64,000 nucleotides of DNA from assembly GCA_003290165.1 (NCBI GenBank), contig QNQO01009168.1, positions 62,001 to 126,000 on the forward strand, in the 5' to 3' direction. Shown here one piece after another: positions 35,761 to 48,964 of this stretch. The DNA comes from Berberis thunbergii. Lineage: Eukaryota > Streptophyta > Magnoliopsida > Ranunculales > Berberidaceae. The notes beneath the pieces were generated by a model. It did no database searches. It was not told the DNA's origin and was given only the letters and a program-made list of their open reading frames with translations. The position numbers were made by a program, and so were the translations under genes. Within the stretch, counting starts at the first letter, position 1. The number at the start of each line of letters is the position of its first letter.

Positions 35761-37381
35761 TGCCCAACACCCTCCAGGCGCATGTGCCTAAGAGGGTCCA
35801 GGCATTGCTCCAGGCGCCAATAAGAGGCCGGCTAGAATTTTTGTTTTTCTATATACAACAAAATATTGAATCAGGACATCAAGATTACTTCGAAAAATGA
35901 AATCACAATCCTTGCTGATGACTACACACTACTACAGAAAGGAAAAATGTGTAGTCGTGTTAATGGGAATGGTAAAGTTTGAAATTGTGTGACTGTTTCA
36001 CTATTCCTCCGCCTCAAATTCGGTATAGGGGTTAGAGTTATAAGCTGATGCAGGTCATAATGTTGTTCAAACAGGACCTATAATTATCTTTTCGTAACAT
36101 TTTGAATTTGAGAGGAGGTGATGTACTGTACAGGGTGAATAACAAATTGTTGAAGCTAAAGTCACTGCTATAGTTAGAAGCAATAAGATGGCATGGAACG
36201 TGGATTAAAAAAAATTTAGAAAGAGGTCTTTCAGTTGTTGAAATTTAGTGTTAACATGAAATCAAAAAATGTATAAGATTGGGCTTGGTTAATAGTCCAA
36301 ATTCGACTATGTTGATTTTTGACCTGCAAAGACGAATAACGGTGAATCAGAGACCACTGTTTTGGCAGCCAAAGGCATTCTGATGGTAAAGTCAGATACT
36401 GAACAAAGATGAAAATAGACTGATAAAATTAGGGTTACATGTGCGCGCCTTTCTCATTCGTTTTGTTCACTTTATATAGTGAATGTTTTACTCCTTTATA
36501 GAATCTACCGTTGAGGGCATGATGGAGGGAGGAGATTTTGTTTAGAATCTTACACATCCATGATTGAGTTCCTTTGACACTTGACTCTAATTGGGACCCA
36601 ATATTTGATAGGACCAAGAGTCGTGCAAATGGACTATGGGCCTGCTGTAGCCCAGAGCTCTATGTTCGAGCCTTATTGTTTTGGTCCAAACTCCAAGATT
36701 CGTGTCATATTAGACTTGCATAATCTGGGCTCGAGAGTCTGACTTACGGGTTGAATAATAATTAGTCTGGGTATGAGCAAGACCTGGCTTGGGGTTGCAT
36801 TAGACCAAATTAGGGCTTTTTATTAGCGCCACTCTGTGCCATGTGTTGGACTTCAATCTATCGACTGTTTGATGTTTCACCAATGACCATAAACTTTTGT
36901 TCTAAAATCTAATTCCTATCCTAACCAAAGTTTACAGGGTTTTCAAATCTCATTTCAAGCCCCGTCGACGTTTGAATGTGATGTATGATAGAAGAAAATT
37001 TGTACAACTACCAAGATTTGAAACTAGCTTCATTTGATTTGTAAGGTAGTAAAAATGTAGTAAGCTCAAGAACAAGCACACAGAGTGAGCTTCCGACTTG
37101 GGTCTGTTCTATAGGAATCTGGTACTACTTGTACTATTGAGGTTGAATTCCTGTAATGGAGAATGAGCAAGTTGTGTTGGAACTAGGAAGGCAGGATTTC
37201 CTTTGCCTTGTGCTTTATATGATGTTAATAAGGTGATAGCATCGCTTGACTATTTATGATAGCACCAAGCATTCCTTGTGAATTGTGATTAACGGTAGTA
37301 CTAATAGAAAACTTAAATCCATCCGTAAGTTCAGTATTTAACAGAGTTAATTTTCTCGGTATAATTGTCTTGTAGCAATTA
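35761..37381. other. Non-coding spacer
   Basis: No gene, RNA or repeat recognised. Only short, domain-free open frames. Confidence 0.4.
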
Positions 37382-37389
37382 GCAAAATC

Positions 37390-37759
37390 TAGGGTTAAAC
37401 AAAAAATCGACCAACCCAATTAAACTGACCAAACCGAACTAAATCGGTTTGGTTCGGTCGGTTCGGTTTGGTTTCGGGTTTACAAAATTCAAAACCAAAG
37501 TGGTCGGTTTCGTTTTATGTTTCTATGTGATTTTTACTGAGAAAACCGAACCGATCGAAGATATATAATAAATAATATATATTTTATATAAAAATTATAT
37601 AATATGTTTAAAATAGTCGGTCGGTTCGGTTTTAGTTGGTTCAGTTCGATTACGATATGCATAAATTAGAATTTGTTTGATTTTGATTTTGTTTTGTTAA
37701 TGATCATTTCGGTTTGAAAATTTAAAAACCGATCAAAGTCGGTTCGGTTTTCAACCCTA
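37390..37759. mobile_element. hAT-type MITE, family 1 copy 2
   Basis: Ends TAGGGTTAAACAAAAAATCG and GGTTCGGTTTTCAACCCTA are inverted, and the interior is rich in GGTTCGGTTTGGTT-type repeats as in copies 1 and 3. It has a perfect 8-bp target duplication GCAAAATC at 37382-37389 and 37760-37767. Confidence 0.9.
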
Positions 37760-38049
37760 GCAAAATCAAGCAAACTGTAAGAAAAAAATTGGTATATTTT
37801 ATATGTATATGCTTAGTAAGTTCTTAGCAACAAATGTTTACATTGCTTCCATAACACATGGATTGTGCTTGGCAATTTAGCTCAACTATAAGAAGATAGT
37901 TTTAGGCTGAAACCAGGTAGTTCAGGCAACCCTATTTCTCTTGTGGAGTAGTAGAAAGCGAATCCACACCATATGAGTTCTTACTTAAATGTCAGTTTGA
38001 AAGTGAAAACACAAAACACCTTATTGACTTAATGGATCGTAAAACTACA

Positions 38050-38293
38050 TATCAGGAATATCTTTATTTTGACCAAGTAAATATTTCCAGATGTGATATT
38101 AGGCAAGTAATATTAGCTAATTATATGGGAATGTAATCTCCCAGAATATCGTATATTTTGTATAGCTTGTAGGCGTGAATGTAGTAACAAACTCCTTGAT
38201 TTGAGGAGTCCTCTGCTGTATATTATGCTACTTCCATCTAATAATGAGGAGGTAAGTCTTTTTTTCCCACAAAATTCTAGTCTCAGTTTATTA
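38050..38293 (+). repeat. Copia 1 5' LTR
   Basis: Starts TATCAGGAATATC, ends CTCAGTTTATTA. It is followed by a degenerate primer-binding site TAGTTTTTAGAGCC, compared with the usual TGGTATCAGAGC complementary to initiator tRNA-Met. Confidence 0.9.
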
Positions 38294-38416
38294 TAGTTTT
38301 TAGAGCCCTAGGGCAAGAAAAAAAATTTCTCCTTCTTCCGCCGCTACTGCTGCATCTGGAATTTTTCCAGATTAATTCGTCCATTGTTCTCACACCTCAT
38401 CCTCTTTAAGTCAGTC

Positions 38417-39388
38417 ATGGTTAGCAGTCAAGATAATTCAGGAGGGAAGTCAGAGCTCACTAATCCCACATCACCATACTATCTTCATCCATTCGCCAAT
38501 CCAGGTTCGATTCTAACCCAAATCAAATTGAAGGGTGCAAACTATTCATCTTGGGAACAAGCTATTAAATTAGCTTTAAAATCTCAGAATAAGGTCGGTT
38601 TTATAGATGGGTCTATTTCTCAACCAAATAAAACTGATTCCCAATTTGTCGCTTGGGAGATTGTCAATTCCATGCTATGTTCCTGGATTGCAAATTCACT
38701 AGATGATCCAATTAGGGCCACTGTGTCTCATCTTAATAATGCCAAAGTTTTATGGGAATGTCTCAAAAATGGATACTCAGTTAAGAATGCCCCAAAAGTC
38801 TATAAATTATGGTCCGATCTCACCATCACAAAACAGTCTGGGTCATCTATTATGTCATATTACACACAATTTCTGGGTATCTGGGAGGATCTTGTTAGTT
38901 TGTCTCCTTTAGAAACTTGTACTTGTGAAAATGGCTCTCCTATACTCACTTGGTTTAATAATCTCAAAACCTATCAACTTTTAATGGGATTAGATGAGTC
39001 TTATAATACCTTAATCATTAATATGGAGCCACTCCCAGACAATGACCGGGTTTATGCAATGGTAAGCCAAGAAGAGAGTCATAAGTCGACACTTCAGCCC
39101 CGAGAATCATCTCCGACAGTGGGTTTCGCAGCTCAGACAAATACCCACCAACCAGTTCCTTCTCTCAGCCAGGTTAGCCCTCTGTTCAGCCCACTGGCTG
39201 ACCGTACTACACCCATTGTCAACGCCATGGTCATGTGTATGACCGCTGCTGGAGACGCCTGGGCATCTCACCGCCACCAGGACACGGCAGAAACCGCTAT
39301 TCATCTGCAGGTCGTGGTGCATCTAGCCCTACTTTTGCTGCCACCACCCAGTACACTGCACCTGTTTCTGTCGAGCCACCACCAGTGA
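38417..39388 (+). pseudogene. Copia 1 gag
   Basis: The start MVSSQDNSGG leads to YYLHPFANPGSILTQIKLKG, YSSWEQAIKLALKSQNK and the UBN2-type gag core (WEIVNSMLCSWIANSLDD, RATVSHLNNAKVLWECL). A second frame overlapping the end (39235-39429) carries what should be the C-terminal basic, zinc-knuckle region (CWRRLG...GHGRNR), so a frameshift near 39240 truncates gag. Gag would form the intracellular virus-like particle. Confidence 0.88.
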
Positions 39389-39429
39389 GTTCTGCTTCAG
39401 CCACCATTCCTGGTTTTTCTAGTGAGTAG

Positions 39430-42400
39430 GTGCAGCGTTTATTGGCTTTGATTGAGTCTAGCCCTGAGGGTGATTCCATGCCTGGTAAACAAAATTGTGA
39501 TCATTATTGGTTCATTGATAGTGGGGCGTCTCATCACATGACGGGTGATTTATCTTTGTTGACTAATGTTCATGATATTGCTCCATCTCCGGTTGGTCTA
39601 CCCGACGGTGACCAAGCTTCCACGGTCAAAGAAGGGATTTGTATTCTTCACCCTGGCCTTATCTTGAACATGTGTTATTTGTGCCAAACTTACAAGTGAA
39701 ATTGATTTCAGTGAGCAAATTAATTTGTACGCCAATTGTCTCGTGACATTTACTGATCGTATGTGTATCTTACAGGATCGCACCACGAGGAGTTTGATTG
39801 GTCTGGGTGAGTCACGAGGAGGGGTACATCCACGAGCGACTGGTGAGTCTGATGATTGCGACTGGTTCAGCTACAGGGCCGCCAAAATCTTTTCATTTAT
39901 GGCATCGTCGGTTGGGTCATCCCTCGTCTAAACCGATATCTTTTTTGAACATTAATGGCAATAAGGTTGATTTTTCTGATAAAAACTCTATTTGTGATAT
40001 TTTCTATCGAGCCAAACAAACTCGTTCTAGTTTTTTTTTTGAGTAATCATTGTGATATGGACATGTTTGAATTGATTCATTGTGATATTTGGGGTCCTTA
40101 TCGTCAATCTACTAATTCTGGTGCTAAGTATTTTCTTATGATTATTGATGATTTTAGCCGTGCGATTTGAGTATATTTAATGCATGAAAAGAGTGAAGCA
40201 AGCATGTTATTACAACAATTTTGTTATATGGCCAACACTCAATTCACAAAATCCGTTAAAGTGATTCAGAGTGACAATGGTATGGAATTTATATCTAAAC
40301 CCATGACTTTATTTTATGCCCAACATGGTATTTTGCACCAAATTAGCATAGTCGATACCCCTCAACAAAATGGCCGAGTCGACAGAAAACATTGCCATAT
40401 TTTAGATGTAGCACGTGCTCTCCTTTTCCAAGCGTCACTTCCAATTGAGTTTTGGAGGGAGTGTGTTCTCGATGCCGCTCATCTTATTAATTGAACTCCT
40501 ACTCGCCTTTTAAATGGCCTCACCCCTCAGGACAAATTATTTTCCAAATCATCTTCTCTCACTCACCTTAGAGTCTTTGGGTGTTTATTTTATGCTCATT
40601 ATAAAGACCAGTCTAAGGACAAATTTGCTCCCCGAAGTCGTTGTTGTGTATTCTTGGGATACCCTCATGGGAAAAAAGGATGGAAGGTCATGGATTTAGA
40701 GACCCAGAAAATATTTGTGTCCCGAGATGTTATTTTTTATGAACAAGTGTTTCCTTTTGCTCAATCTCATGAGTCGTCCGCAAGTGTGCTAGGAAGCTCT
40801 TCTGGCGTCAATGATTGGTCATGGAACAAGTCTATTTTTAAAGATATTGGTAGCTCCTGCCACGAGTCAGGGGGAGTAGCCCTCAACCGCTTGCATTTGA
40901 CCAATTCTAATGCGCCCAGTCATCACCTTCTGTGTCGGTGATAAGGGAGGACTCGGTTTCAGCTCCTGAGCATCCTACTGTGCCCTCCAACGCACGTGCG
41001 CCACCTAATGTCGCGCCTCAACTCAGTCGTGGTCAGCGGACTCGTCATTTGCCATCTCACCTTCACGATTATGTATGTCACACGACTACTCTGGTACACC
41101 CCAAATCGTCTCGCTCTTCCTCTGGGTCCTAAAGTACGCGATTCCCTTTAGCAAATTTTGTTACATGTGATAATTTCTCCACTTCACATTCTAAGTTTTT
41201 GGCTACCATAACTGCTAGGGTGGAAGCCCGTACTTTTTCTGAGGCTGTACAGGACCCAAATTGGCGCCAGGCTATGCAAACTGAAATCGACGCATTAGAA
41301 AAGAATGGCACCTGGACCATCTCCGACCTTCCTTCTGGCAAGAAACCAATCGGTTGGAAATGGGTCTTCAAATTAAAGTATAATGCTGATGGTTCTATTG
41401 AGCGTTGTAAAGCTCGGGTTGTTGTCCGTGGTGATACACAGGTTGAAGGTGTTGATTATGAAGAAACCTTCACCTCAGTAGCCAAACTGGTTAGTGTGAG
41501 ATTTTTTCTTGCGGTTGCTGTTATTAAGGGATGGACAATACATCAATTGGATGTTAATAATGCTTTCCTCCATGGTGATCTTCATGAGGAGGTATCTATG
41601 CGTCTCCCACCAGGGTATACTTCTTCTCATCCCAACAAGGTCAGTCGCCTTCGCAAATCATTATATGAGCTCCGCCAATCTCCACGTAACTGGTTTGCTA
41701 ATTAAGCTCACGGCTGTTCTTCGCCGCTATGGTTTTACCCAGGCTCATGTCGATCATACTTTGTTTACTTACCACAAAGATGGCATATTTTTATCTGTCC
41801 TTGTCTATGTTGATGATCTTATTGTGGCAGGGAATAACTCTCAAGCATGTATTTCCTTTAAATAATATTTGAACAAGTGTTTTCAGCTCAAAGATCTTGG
41901 GCCACTCAAATATTTCCTTGGCATCGAAGCTGCTAGCAACTCTTTCGGTCTCTTCCTGTGTCAACGGAAGTACACACTTGATATCTTGAAGGAAGCTAGT
42001 CTTATGGGGGCCAAACCTACCCCCACTCCTATGGAGCAAAACCATTGCCTAGCTTGTGCCACTCGCCGTGTGTTACGAGATCCGGAGCGGTATCGATGCC
42101 TTGTGGGGTGCCTCGTGTATCTGTCCATAACTCACCCGGACATTTGTTATGCGGTGCATATCTTGACCCAGTTTCTCCATGAGCCTCGGCAGGACCATAT
42201 GGATGATGTCTTTCGTGTTTTGCGGTTCTTGAAAGGTTCCTCGGGTCAAGGAATTCTTCTTTGCTCAGATAGTTCTTTGCAACTGTATGCATTTTGTGAT
42301 TCTGACTGGGCTGCCTGTCCCATCACTAGACGCTCTCTCACTGTGTATTTTGTCCAACTCGACTCCTCTCCTATATCTTGGAAAACCAAGAAGCAGCCCA

Positions 42401-42796
42401 TTGTAGCTCGATCATCCGCCGAGGCCGAGTACCGAGCAATGGTTGTCACAATGTGTGAATTGACGTGGGGTTAAGTCATTCCTTTCTTCTCTTGGCGTGT
42501 TCCATACACGACCAATGCGACTATTTTGTGACAACCAGGCGACACTTCATATTGCTTCTAATATGATTTTCCATGAAAGAACCAAACACATCGAAGTTGA
42601 CTGTCATTATGTGCGAGAACAACTACTTGCGGGCAACATTTCTACGTCCTATATTCAATCATCACAACAACCGGCTGATATCTTCACTAAGGCACTTGGT
42701 CATCAGCAGTTTGTTACTTGGCAAGTTGGGTGTTCGGAATCCTCACTCTCCAACTTGAGGGAGAGTATTAGGAATATCTTTGTTTTGACCAAGTAA
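39430..42796 (+). pseudogene. Copia 1 pol (protease, integrase, RT, RNase H), broken
   Basis: Protease: WFIDSGASHHMTGDL (39508-39550). Pre-integrase: FHLWHRRLGHPS (near 39890). Integrase: IHCDIWGPYRQST (catalytic Asp) and VIQSDNGMEF (Asp); the third acidic residue is changed, NGRVDRKH instead of the usual NGRVERKH. RT: EIDALEKNGTW, HQLDVNNAFLHGDL and VYVDDLIVAG (YVDD intact). RNase H: FCDSDWAACPITRRS, SSAEAEYRAM, ADIFTKALG. Stops lie near 40167, 40492, 41703, 41862 and 42472, and frameshifts near 39690, 39830 and 40030. Confidence 0.92.
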
Positions 42797-43006
42797 TATT
42801 TCCAGTTGTGATATTAGGCAAGTAAATATTAGCTAATTATATGGGAATGTAATCTCCTAGAATATCGTATATTTTGTATAGCTTGTAAGCGTGAATGTAG
42901 TAGCAAACTCATTGATTTGAGGAGTCCTTTGTTGTATATTATGCTACTGCCATCTAATGAGGAGGTAAGTCTTTTTTTCCCACAAAATTCTAGTCTCAGT
43001 TTATTA
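42766..43006 (+). repeat. Copia 1 3' LTR
   Basis: Starts TATTAGGAATATC directly after the polypurine tract TTGAGGGAGAG (42755-42765) and ends CTCAGTTTATTA. It matches the 5' LTR except for about a dozen differences. Confidence 0.9.
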
Positions 43007-43011
43007 CTACA

Positions 43012-44489
43012 CGATGTTGTTGGCACTAACAAGTAGTGATTTGGACATGACTTGCAAGTAGGTAAGTAACATTATCCCTAAGACAATTTTCTTGATTGCC
43101 TTTTGTTATTGGCAATCCTAGCTAGCTTTGTGATGAAGAAGAAGGCATCTTGAGTAAGATTTTGAACATGTAAAGACACCTAACAAGCAAACAAACAATA
43201 CTAATGTTTGTGGGACAATAAAAATGTACCTAATATCAATCCTGCTAAAAATCTTTTGTGGTTGTCACAATAGCTTTTGTAAGTGGAAGAAGAAGATGGA
43301 ATTGCATGTTTGGTGGTTGGCCACACAACTTTCAACTTGTTTAAAATCCATTACTTATTCATCTAAGAGAATGAAAACACGCCATTAGCTTGCAGCCCAT
43401 CAGAGCATAGGCTTTCCCTATCGAAAGTGCGAAAGATTCCCTACTCCCCTGCCTCTATACCTGCGTCCGATAATATGTCATTTGATGTGATGTTATTGGA
43501 ATATGCATGGTGGTTGTTTTGTTGAAGCGACGAGCGAACAGGATGGGGATCATTATTGTTGTTAAGAGGTCCTAACTTTAACTCAACTACAGTACTAAAG
43601 TCACATGCTTTGGCTCCATTACGAGTGTTATGGAAAGAGATGATTATTGCCATTTAGGATGATTACTTTAATAATCCAAGCTATTTCGTAACCCTACTCA
43701 CATGCTTCTGTTCTATACAAATAGAACAGACACGCTTGAAAGGGACCCTTGTAATAGTTCCAATGGTGACAGGGAGTTTTACAATGGTCATACCAGTTAA
43801 CCATCAGTGCAACATGCACTTTAACTTGAAATAATTCTGACCATATTGTTTAAGACCATTCTTTTTGGTTACTCGAGGAAATTAACACATTATTAGATTT
43901 TTCAGTGATTTTTCCTTGTTGGAATGAATGGGATTCACTAGTGTCAAGCAAATATCAACTAGAGACAATGGCAAAGAATTAAGATCGTATGCCACTGTGT
44001 AGGTTTTTCAGGCAGCATCAGTTAACCGTAATGCTTGGTGTAGCGCTTCATTTTCTTATGTAGTAAAGACCGAATCTCTACACTATATATGGTACAGACA
44101 ATCTAGACTCTAGAACTAAACCTGATGAAAGTATGAGAGATACAGGTTCAGACCCAAACATATCAAGTATGTTGGAAATACCTATTTCTCAGACAACATC
44201 AGTTAACTATATACGCACTTCATTTTCTTATGGAATGACTGAATCTCTGCACCATTCTATACTAGACTTCGTAACTTACCTGAACAAATCTGTCAAATAT
44301 GGATTAAGACCCAAACATAACCGGTTTAAGGAACATGTTTGTCATTTCAGTGCAAAGTGCAAACATGTTACGAACGACCTAAACCTGCTAATTTTGGATC
44401 ATGTTCCACGTTCTGGAGCAGTGTGGCGCCATACATTTAGATATGCATGTTTGCATGGAACTCAATTGAGTTGTATCTTTTCTAGTAAG
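43012..44489. other. Spacer between the two copia elements
   Basis: A diverged direct duplication is visible: CATCAGTTAAC...CGCTTCATTTTCTTATG near 44018-44062 and CATCAGTTAAC...CACTTCATTTTCTTATG near 44198-44236, each followed by GAATCTCT(A/G)CAC. The open frame at 44133-44513 spans the second copy but has no known domain. No gene supported. Confidence 0.45.
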
Positions 44490-44841
44490 TGTTGGTTTTA
44501 TACCAAACCGTAAAGAGAGCTAGGGAGATTATATTATCACTTCAAGTAGGTTGCAACCTTTACAATTCAAGAGACTCAATACTACCATTTTTCTCACTTT
44601 TCTATATTTTCTTCTTGCTTGCTTTCATTGCTCAACCCCAAAACAAGTCATCTATTTATACTAGTAGTAGAGGACTCTAGATACATGTAATTTACCTAGA
44701 ATGTAGAGACATTAAATACCATACATGAATATAACTTGAGAATGCCAAACATCATGTTCTAGATCTTCCAAGATACATCCAACTTTTGTTTTCATTCCCA
44801 ACACTTCAAGATTCATCTAATTTTGGTTTGTATTTCCAACA
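44490..44841 (-). repeat. Copia 2 3' LTR (left end)
   Basis: TGTTGGTTTTATACC to TATTTCCAACA. On its right the sequence CCCCCTTTA (44842-44850) is the complement of the polypurine tract TAAAGGGGG that primes plus-strand synthesis. Confidence 0.93.
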
Positions 44842-44847
44842 CCCCCT

Positions 44848-47800
44848 TTAAACCAAAAATGGCTTCAGGCTAAGTAGTGACCTCATCTTCTTGAACGCAT
44901 CACTAGGTAGTGCCTTCGTAAAAATATCCGCCACTTGATCTGAGGTATTACAATACTCAAGTGAAATTGTTTTTTGCTTCACATGATCTCTCAAAATATG
45001 ATACTTGAGGTCAATATGCTTACTCCTTCCATGCTGCACTGGATTTTTAGAAAGTTCAATTGCGGACTTATTATCCACATATATGACAGTAGAGTCTTCT
45101 TGTGGGTGACAAAGTTCTTTCAAAAAATTCTTCAACCATATTGCTTCAAAAACTACCGAAGATACCGCAACATACTCCGCCTCACAAGAAGATAGTGCTA
45201 CAACACTCTATTTCTTGGTTGTCCAAGTAAAAGCAGTCGATCCAAGAAAGAATACATATCCTATGGTGCTTTTTCTTTCATCTTGATCACCTCCTCAATC
45301 ACTGTCGAAAAATCCCTATAATTTTGTATCATCATTATAAGAATAAAATAGGCCAAAATTCATGGAGCCTTTAATATATCTTAAAATTCCTTTTGTAGCA
45401 AGCCAAAGAGATTCCTTTGGATTTTCCATGTACCGACTTACCAATCCAACACCATAGACAATGTCTGGCCTTGTGATTGTGAGGTATCGTAAGCTACGAA
45501 CTAAACTTTTGTCGAGAGTAGCACCCACAGGTTTCCCTTCTCCTTCTTTTGTTAAACGCAAACTAGTGGAAACAGGAGTATCCACTGAATTGCAATTACT
45601 CATTTTGAATTTCTCAAGTAACTCCTTCGCATACCTTTGCTGAGAAATATAAATGTCATCATCACATTATTGCACCTTAATGCCGAGAAAGTAGGACATA
45701 AGTCCAGAATCAGTCATTTCGAATTCTTTGAACATGGCTTGCTTGAAATCATCGAACATCTTCTGGCTATTTCCTGTGAAGAGTAAATCATCCACATAGA
45801 GACATGCTATAAGCATTTCTTCGTTCACATTTTTCTTTAGATAGACAACATGCTCAAATGGACATTTAACAAATCCATTTTGAAGAAAATAATTATCGAT
45901 CCGAGAATTCCATGTTCGGGGGGACTTGTTTTAATATGTATAAGGCCTTCTTGAGACGATACACCATGCATTCTTTTCTTACAAAACCTTCGGGTTGTTC
46001 GACATAAATTTCTTCTTCGAATACCCCATTTAAAAATGCGGACTTCGCGTCCAACTGGTAAATCTTCCACTTATGGTGAGCTGTAAGAGATATCAACATC
46101 CTCACCGTGTCAAGCCGAACAACTGGGGTCAAAATTCTTCATAGTTTACTCCACACTTCTGCTTATATCCCTTTGCGACGAGCCTTGCGTTGTAGCGATC
46201 AATTTTTTCATCAGCCGTGCGCTTAATTTGTAGACCCATTTGACACCAATTGCCTTTTGATCTTTAGGAAGTGTAGTCAACTCCCAAGTGTCATTCTTCT
46301 TGATGGCATAGATCTCTTCCATTGTTTTCCTCTAACAATCTTCATCCACGGCTTCTTGAAAGGATAAAGGTTCGTGATCGGCATAAAAGAAAAATAAATC
46401 CATTGCCTCATTTTCTTCATAAATCTCTTGTAAGTTTCGCATCTTCAAAGGTGGAGATGAAGTACCACAGAGCTTTGAGTTGATGTGGCATGTCCAGAAG
46501 ATAATTGTGGTGAGTTACAGTTTGGAAGTACTATTGCCCGAGGAGGAGTCGAGATTGCTAGTTCTTAGTTTTCTTGAGTTGACACTTCTTCTTCGATTTC
46601 AACTCGTGTCTCCTTGCTTGTATCTTCTTCTTCCCATTTCCATGCTTCATCTTCATTGAATATGACATCTCTACTCACCACTAATTCTGGATTGTAGAGT
46701 TTATCAGCTTTTGACTCCTCGCTAAAGCCAATAAAAATGCATTTTTCACCACGATCATCAAGTTTCTTCCTTTTTGCCTCAGACACTTGAGCATAAGCGA
46801 CGCAACCAAAAATCCTTAGATGTTGAATGGTTGGACGATGGCCACTCCATGCCTCCTGTGGTGTCATGTTCTTAACACTTTTGGTGGGACACGCGTTCAA
46901 CAAGTAAGATGTACAAGTCACGGCTTCGGCCCAAAAGTTCTTCTTTTTCTTTCAACACAGTCCTCGTCATGTCTAGAATGGTTCGATTTTTTCTTTCAGC
47001 TACGTCATTTTGTTGTGGAGTGTAAGCTGCTGTAAACTGATGTTTGATCCCTTACTCTATGCAATAATCTTGAAACTCATTTGAAGTGTATTCCCCACCT
47101 CTATCTGATCTGAGGATTTTAATTTTATAGTCACTTTCCAACTCAACAGAATTTTTGAAAGTTTTGAAAATGGCAAAAGTAGCTGATTTTTCTTTTATAA
47201 AATACACCCACAATTTTCTGTTGAAATCATCAACAAATGAAATGAAATATTTGTTACCTCCGAGAGAAGGCAACTCGAAAGGTCCACAAATATCGGTGTG
47301 CACCAAATGTAATGGCGTATGAGCTCTCCATGATTTTCCACTTTGAAAGCTATTTCTTTGTTGCTTGCCAAGAGTACATGCCTCGCATACAAATTCTGGA
47401 GCTTCAATAGCTAGCAATCCACCAACCATGCCAGTTCTTGACAAAAGATTTAGCCCATTGAAATTTAAATGCCCAAAACGAATATGCCATTTCCATGACT
47501 CGTTCTTCATAATTCCTTGGAAGCACTTCTCAGGACTCGTGTTAATATGCAACGGAAACATGTGATTCTTCGTCATTTGAACTTTAGCAATAAGTCTCCC
47601 ATGTGCATCTCTTAAAGAAAGAGAAAATTTCTCCATATGTATTACATACCCTTTTCCAAGAAGTTGCCCGAGGCTCAAAATATTACTTGTCATATTGGGC
47701 ATATAATACACATTAGAGATAAATTGTGGAGCACCATCCTTCTGATAAAATTTAATTTTGCCTTTACCTTGCACCGACACATTTGATGAGTCTCCCAATG

Positions 47801-47891
47801 TAACATTTGCTTGAACACCTTCAACGAGATCCGAAAAAAGATCACTTTTCCCACACATGTGATTGCTAACCCCGGAATCAAGATACCACAC
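44848..47891 (-). pseudogene. Copia 2 pol (protease, integrase, RT, RNase H), broken
   Basis: Read on the minus strand. Protease: WYLDSGVSNHMCGK. Pre-integrase: WHIRFGHLNFNGL. Integrase: HTDICGPFELPSLGGN, ILRSDRGGEY and, in a broken stretch near 47000, QQNDVAERKN. RT: KWKIYQLDAKSAFLNGVFEE and a degenerate YVDD stretch near 45800. RNase H: SSCEAEYVAVSS-like piece near 45180, VIYVDNKSAIELSKNP, DQVADIFTKALP. Stops occur near 47052, 46565, 45668, 45316 and 45208, and RT is frameshifted near 45890-45920. Confidence 0.9.
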
Positions 47892-47980
47892 ATCTTGTTC
47901 CTTATGAGCATCTTCTTGTATAAACCATACAATAGTGTACTCTTCTCGTTCTTTTGCTTCAAGTCTTGCCGGGAACTTGC

Positions 47981-48880
47981 TTATGCCTTTTGGCTAGGAT
48001 TGTTGTACCAACATTCTGAAGCATAGTGACCATGCTTGTGACAAGTGTGGCATTCAATGCCTCTTTTACTTCCACGTCCACGAGCAGACCATCCTCTAGC
48101 ATCTTTTTTCTCAAAATTTTGTGTCCTCTTTTGTTGATCAGGAGCACGATAATTTTCTCTGCCACGTCCTCTTCCTCGATAGGTGCCGCTACATCCACCA
48201 TATCCTCCATGATTCGCCTTTTGGTCATTTAGAGATAGCTTCGACTCCAATGTTTGATCAATAGTATTGGAATTAGAGCTTTTTTTCATGCATTGTTCAT
48301 GGACTTGAAGAGAGCCCATTAATTCCTCTATAGTGAGGTTCTCGACATCTTTTTATTCTTCAATTGCTATAACCACGTGCTCAAATTTATTTGTGAGAGA
48401 TCATAATATTTTATCTACTACACGAACATCATCAATCTTTTCGCCATTTATTTTTAGTTGAATGCCAATGGTAAGCAAGCGAGAAAAATAATCGGAGACA
48501 ATTTCACCATCTCGCATGTGAGCATTCTCGAACTCTCCTCGAAGCGTTTGCAAATGCACCCGTTTGACTCGATCAACTCCTTTGTATAGAGTTGTGAGTT
48601 TATCCCATGCTTCTTTGCTTGTTGTTGCTTTCGAAATCTTTTCAGACAAAGATTCACCGATTCCTTGGTAAAGAACGAACAACGCCTTCTTATCTTTCTT
48701 GCATAGTTCACGAAGAGAATTCTTTTGTTTCGTGGTGTAGGTTGCTTTAACGGCCGAAGTTGGTTCTACATAGCTCTCTGTGACAGTTTCCCAAAGGACT
48801 TGAAAACCAAATAACGCCTTCATTTGGTTGCTCTAGCTTTCATAATTTTCTCCGGTGAGTTTTGGAATTTATGGTTACAC
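47981..48880 (-). pseudogene. Copia 2 gag with zinc knuckle, broken
   Basis: 48823-48401 (minus) is the gag core (MKALFGFQVLWETV, LYQGIGESLSEKISKA, LQTLRGEFENAHMRDGE). 48319-47981 has an Arg/Gly-rich linker and the zinc knuckle CHTCHKHGHYASEC (C-X2-C-X4-H-X4-C). Upstream of 48823 the frame contains TGENYES, then a stop where the family has Trp (SW), so the original start lay further upstream near 48880. A second stop interrupts the core after 48401. Confidence 0.88.
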
Positions 48881-48948
48881 CAAATTGTTTGACACGGTGA
48901 AACAAGCGTAGGAGATGATTCCAACACTAAGACTTGCAAGATCAACCT

Positions 48949-48961
48949 GGCTCTGATACCA
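48949..48961 (-). other. Copia 2 primer-binding site
   Basis: On the minus strand this reads TGGTATCAGAGCC, the perfect copia match to the 3' end of initiator tRNA-Met. It sits three bases inside the 5' LTR. Confidence 0.92.
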
Positions 48962-48964
48962 CTA

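Larger units (their letters stand above)
38050..43006 (+). mobile_element. Ty1/copia retrotransposon 1, complete but inactive
   Basis: A 4957-bp element with two LTRs, gag, protease, integrase, RT and RNase H in copia order, flanked by a perfect 5-bp duplication CTACA at 38045-38049 and 43007-43011. The LTRs differ at roughly 12 places over 243 bp (about 5%, counted by eye), so it is not a recent insertion. Coding regions have several stops and frameshifts. The LTR ends have changed from the usual TG...CA to TA...TA. Confidence 0.93.

Noticed and set aside
34939..35823. Open frames on both strands including a 161-codon one
   Set aside because: They arise from the tandem repeat and carry repeated peptide pieces without a domain.
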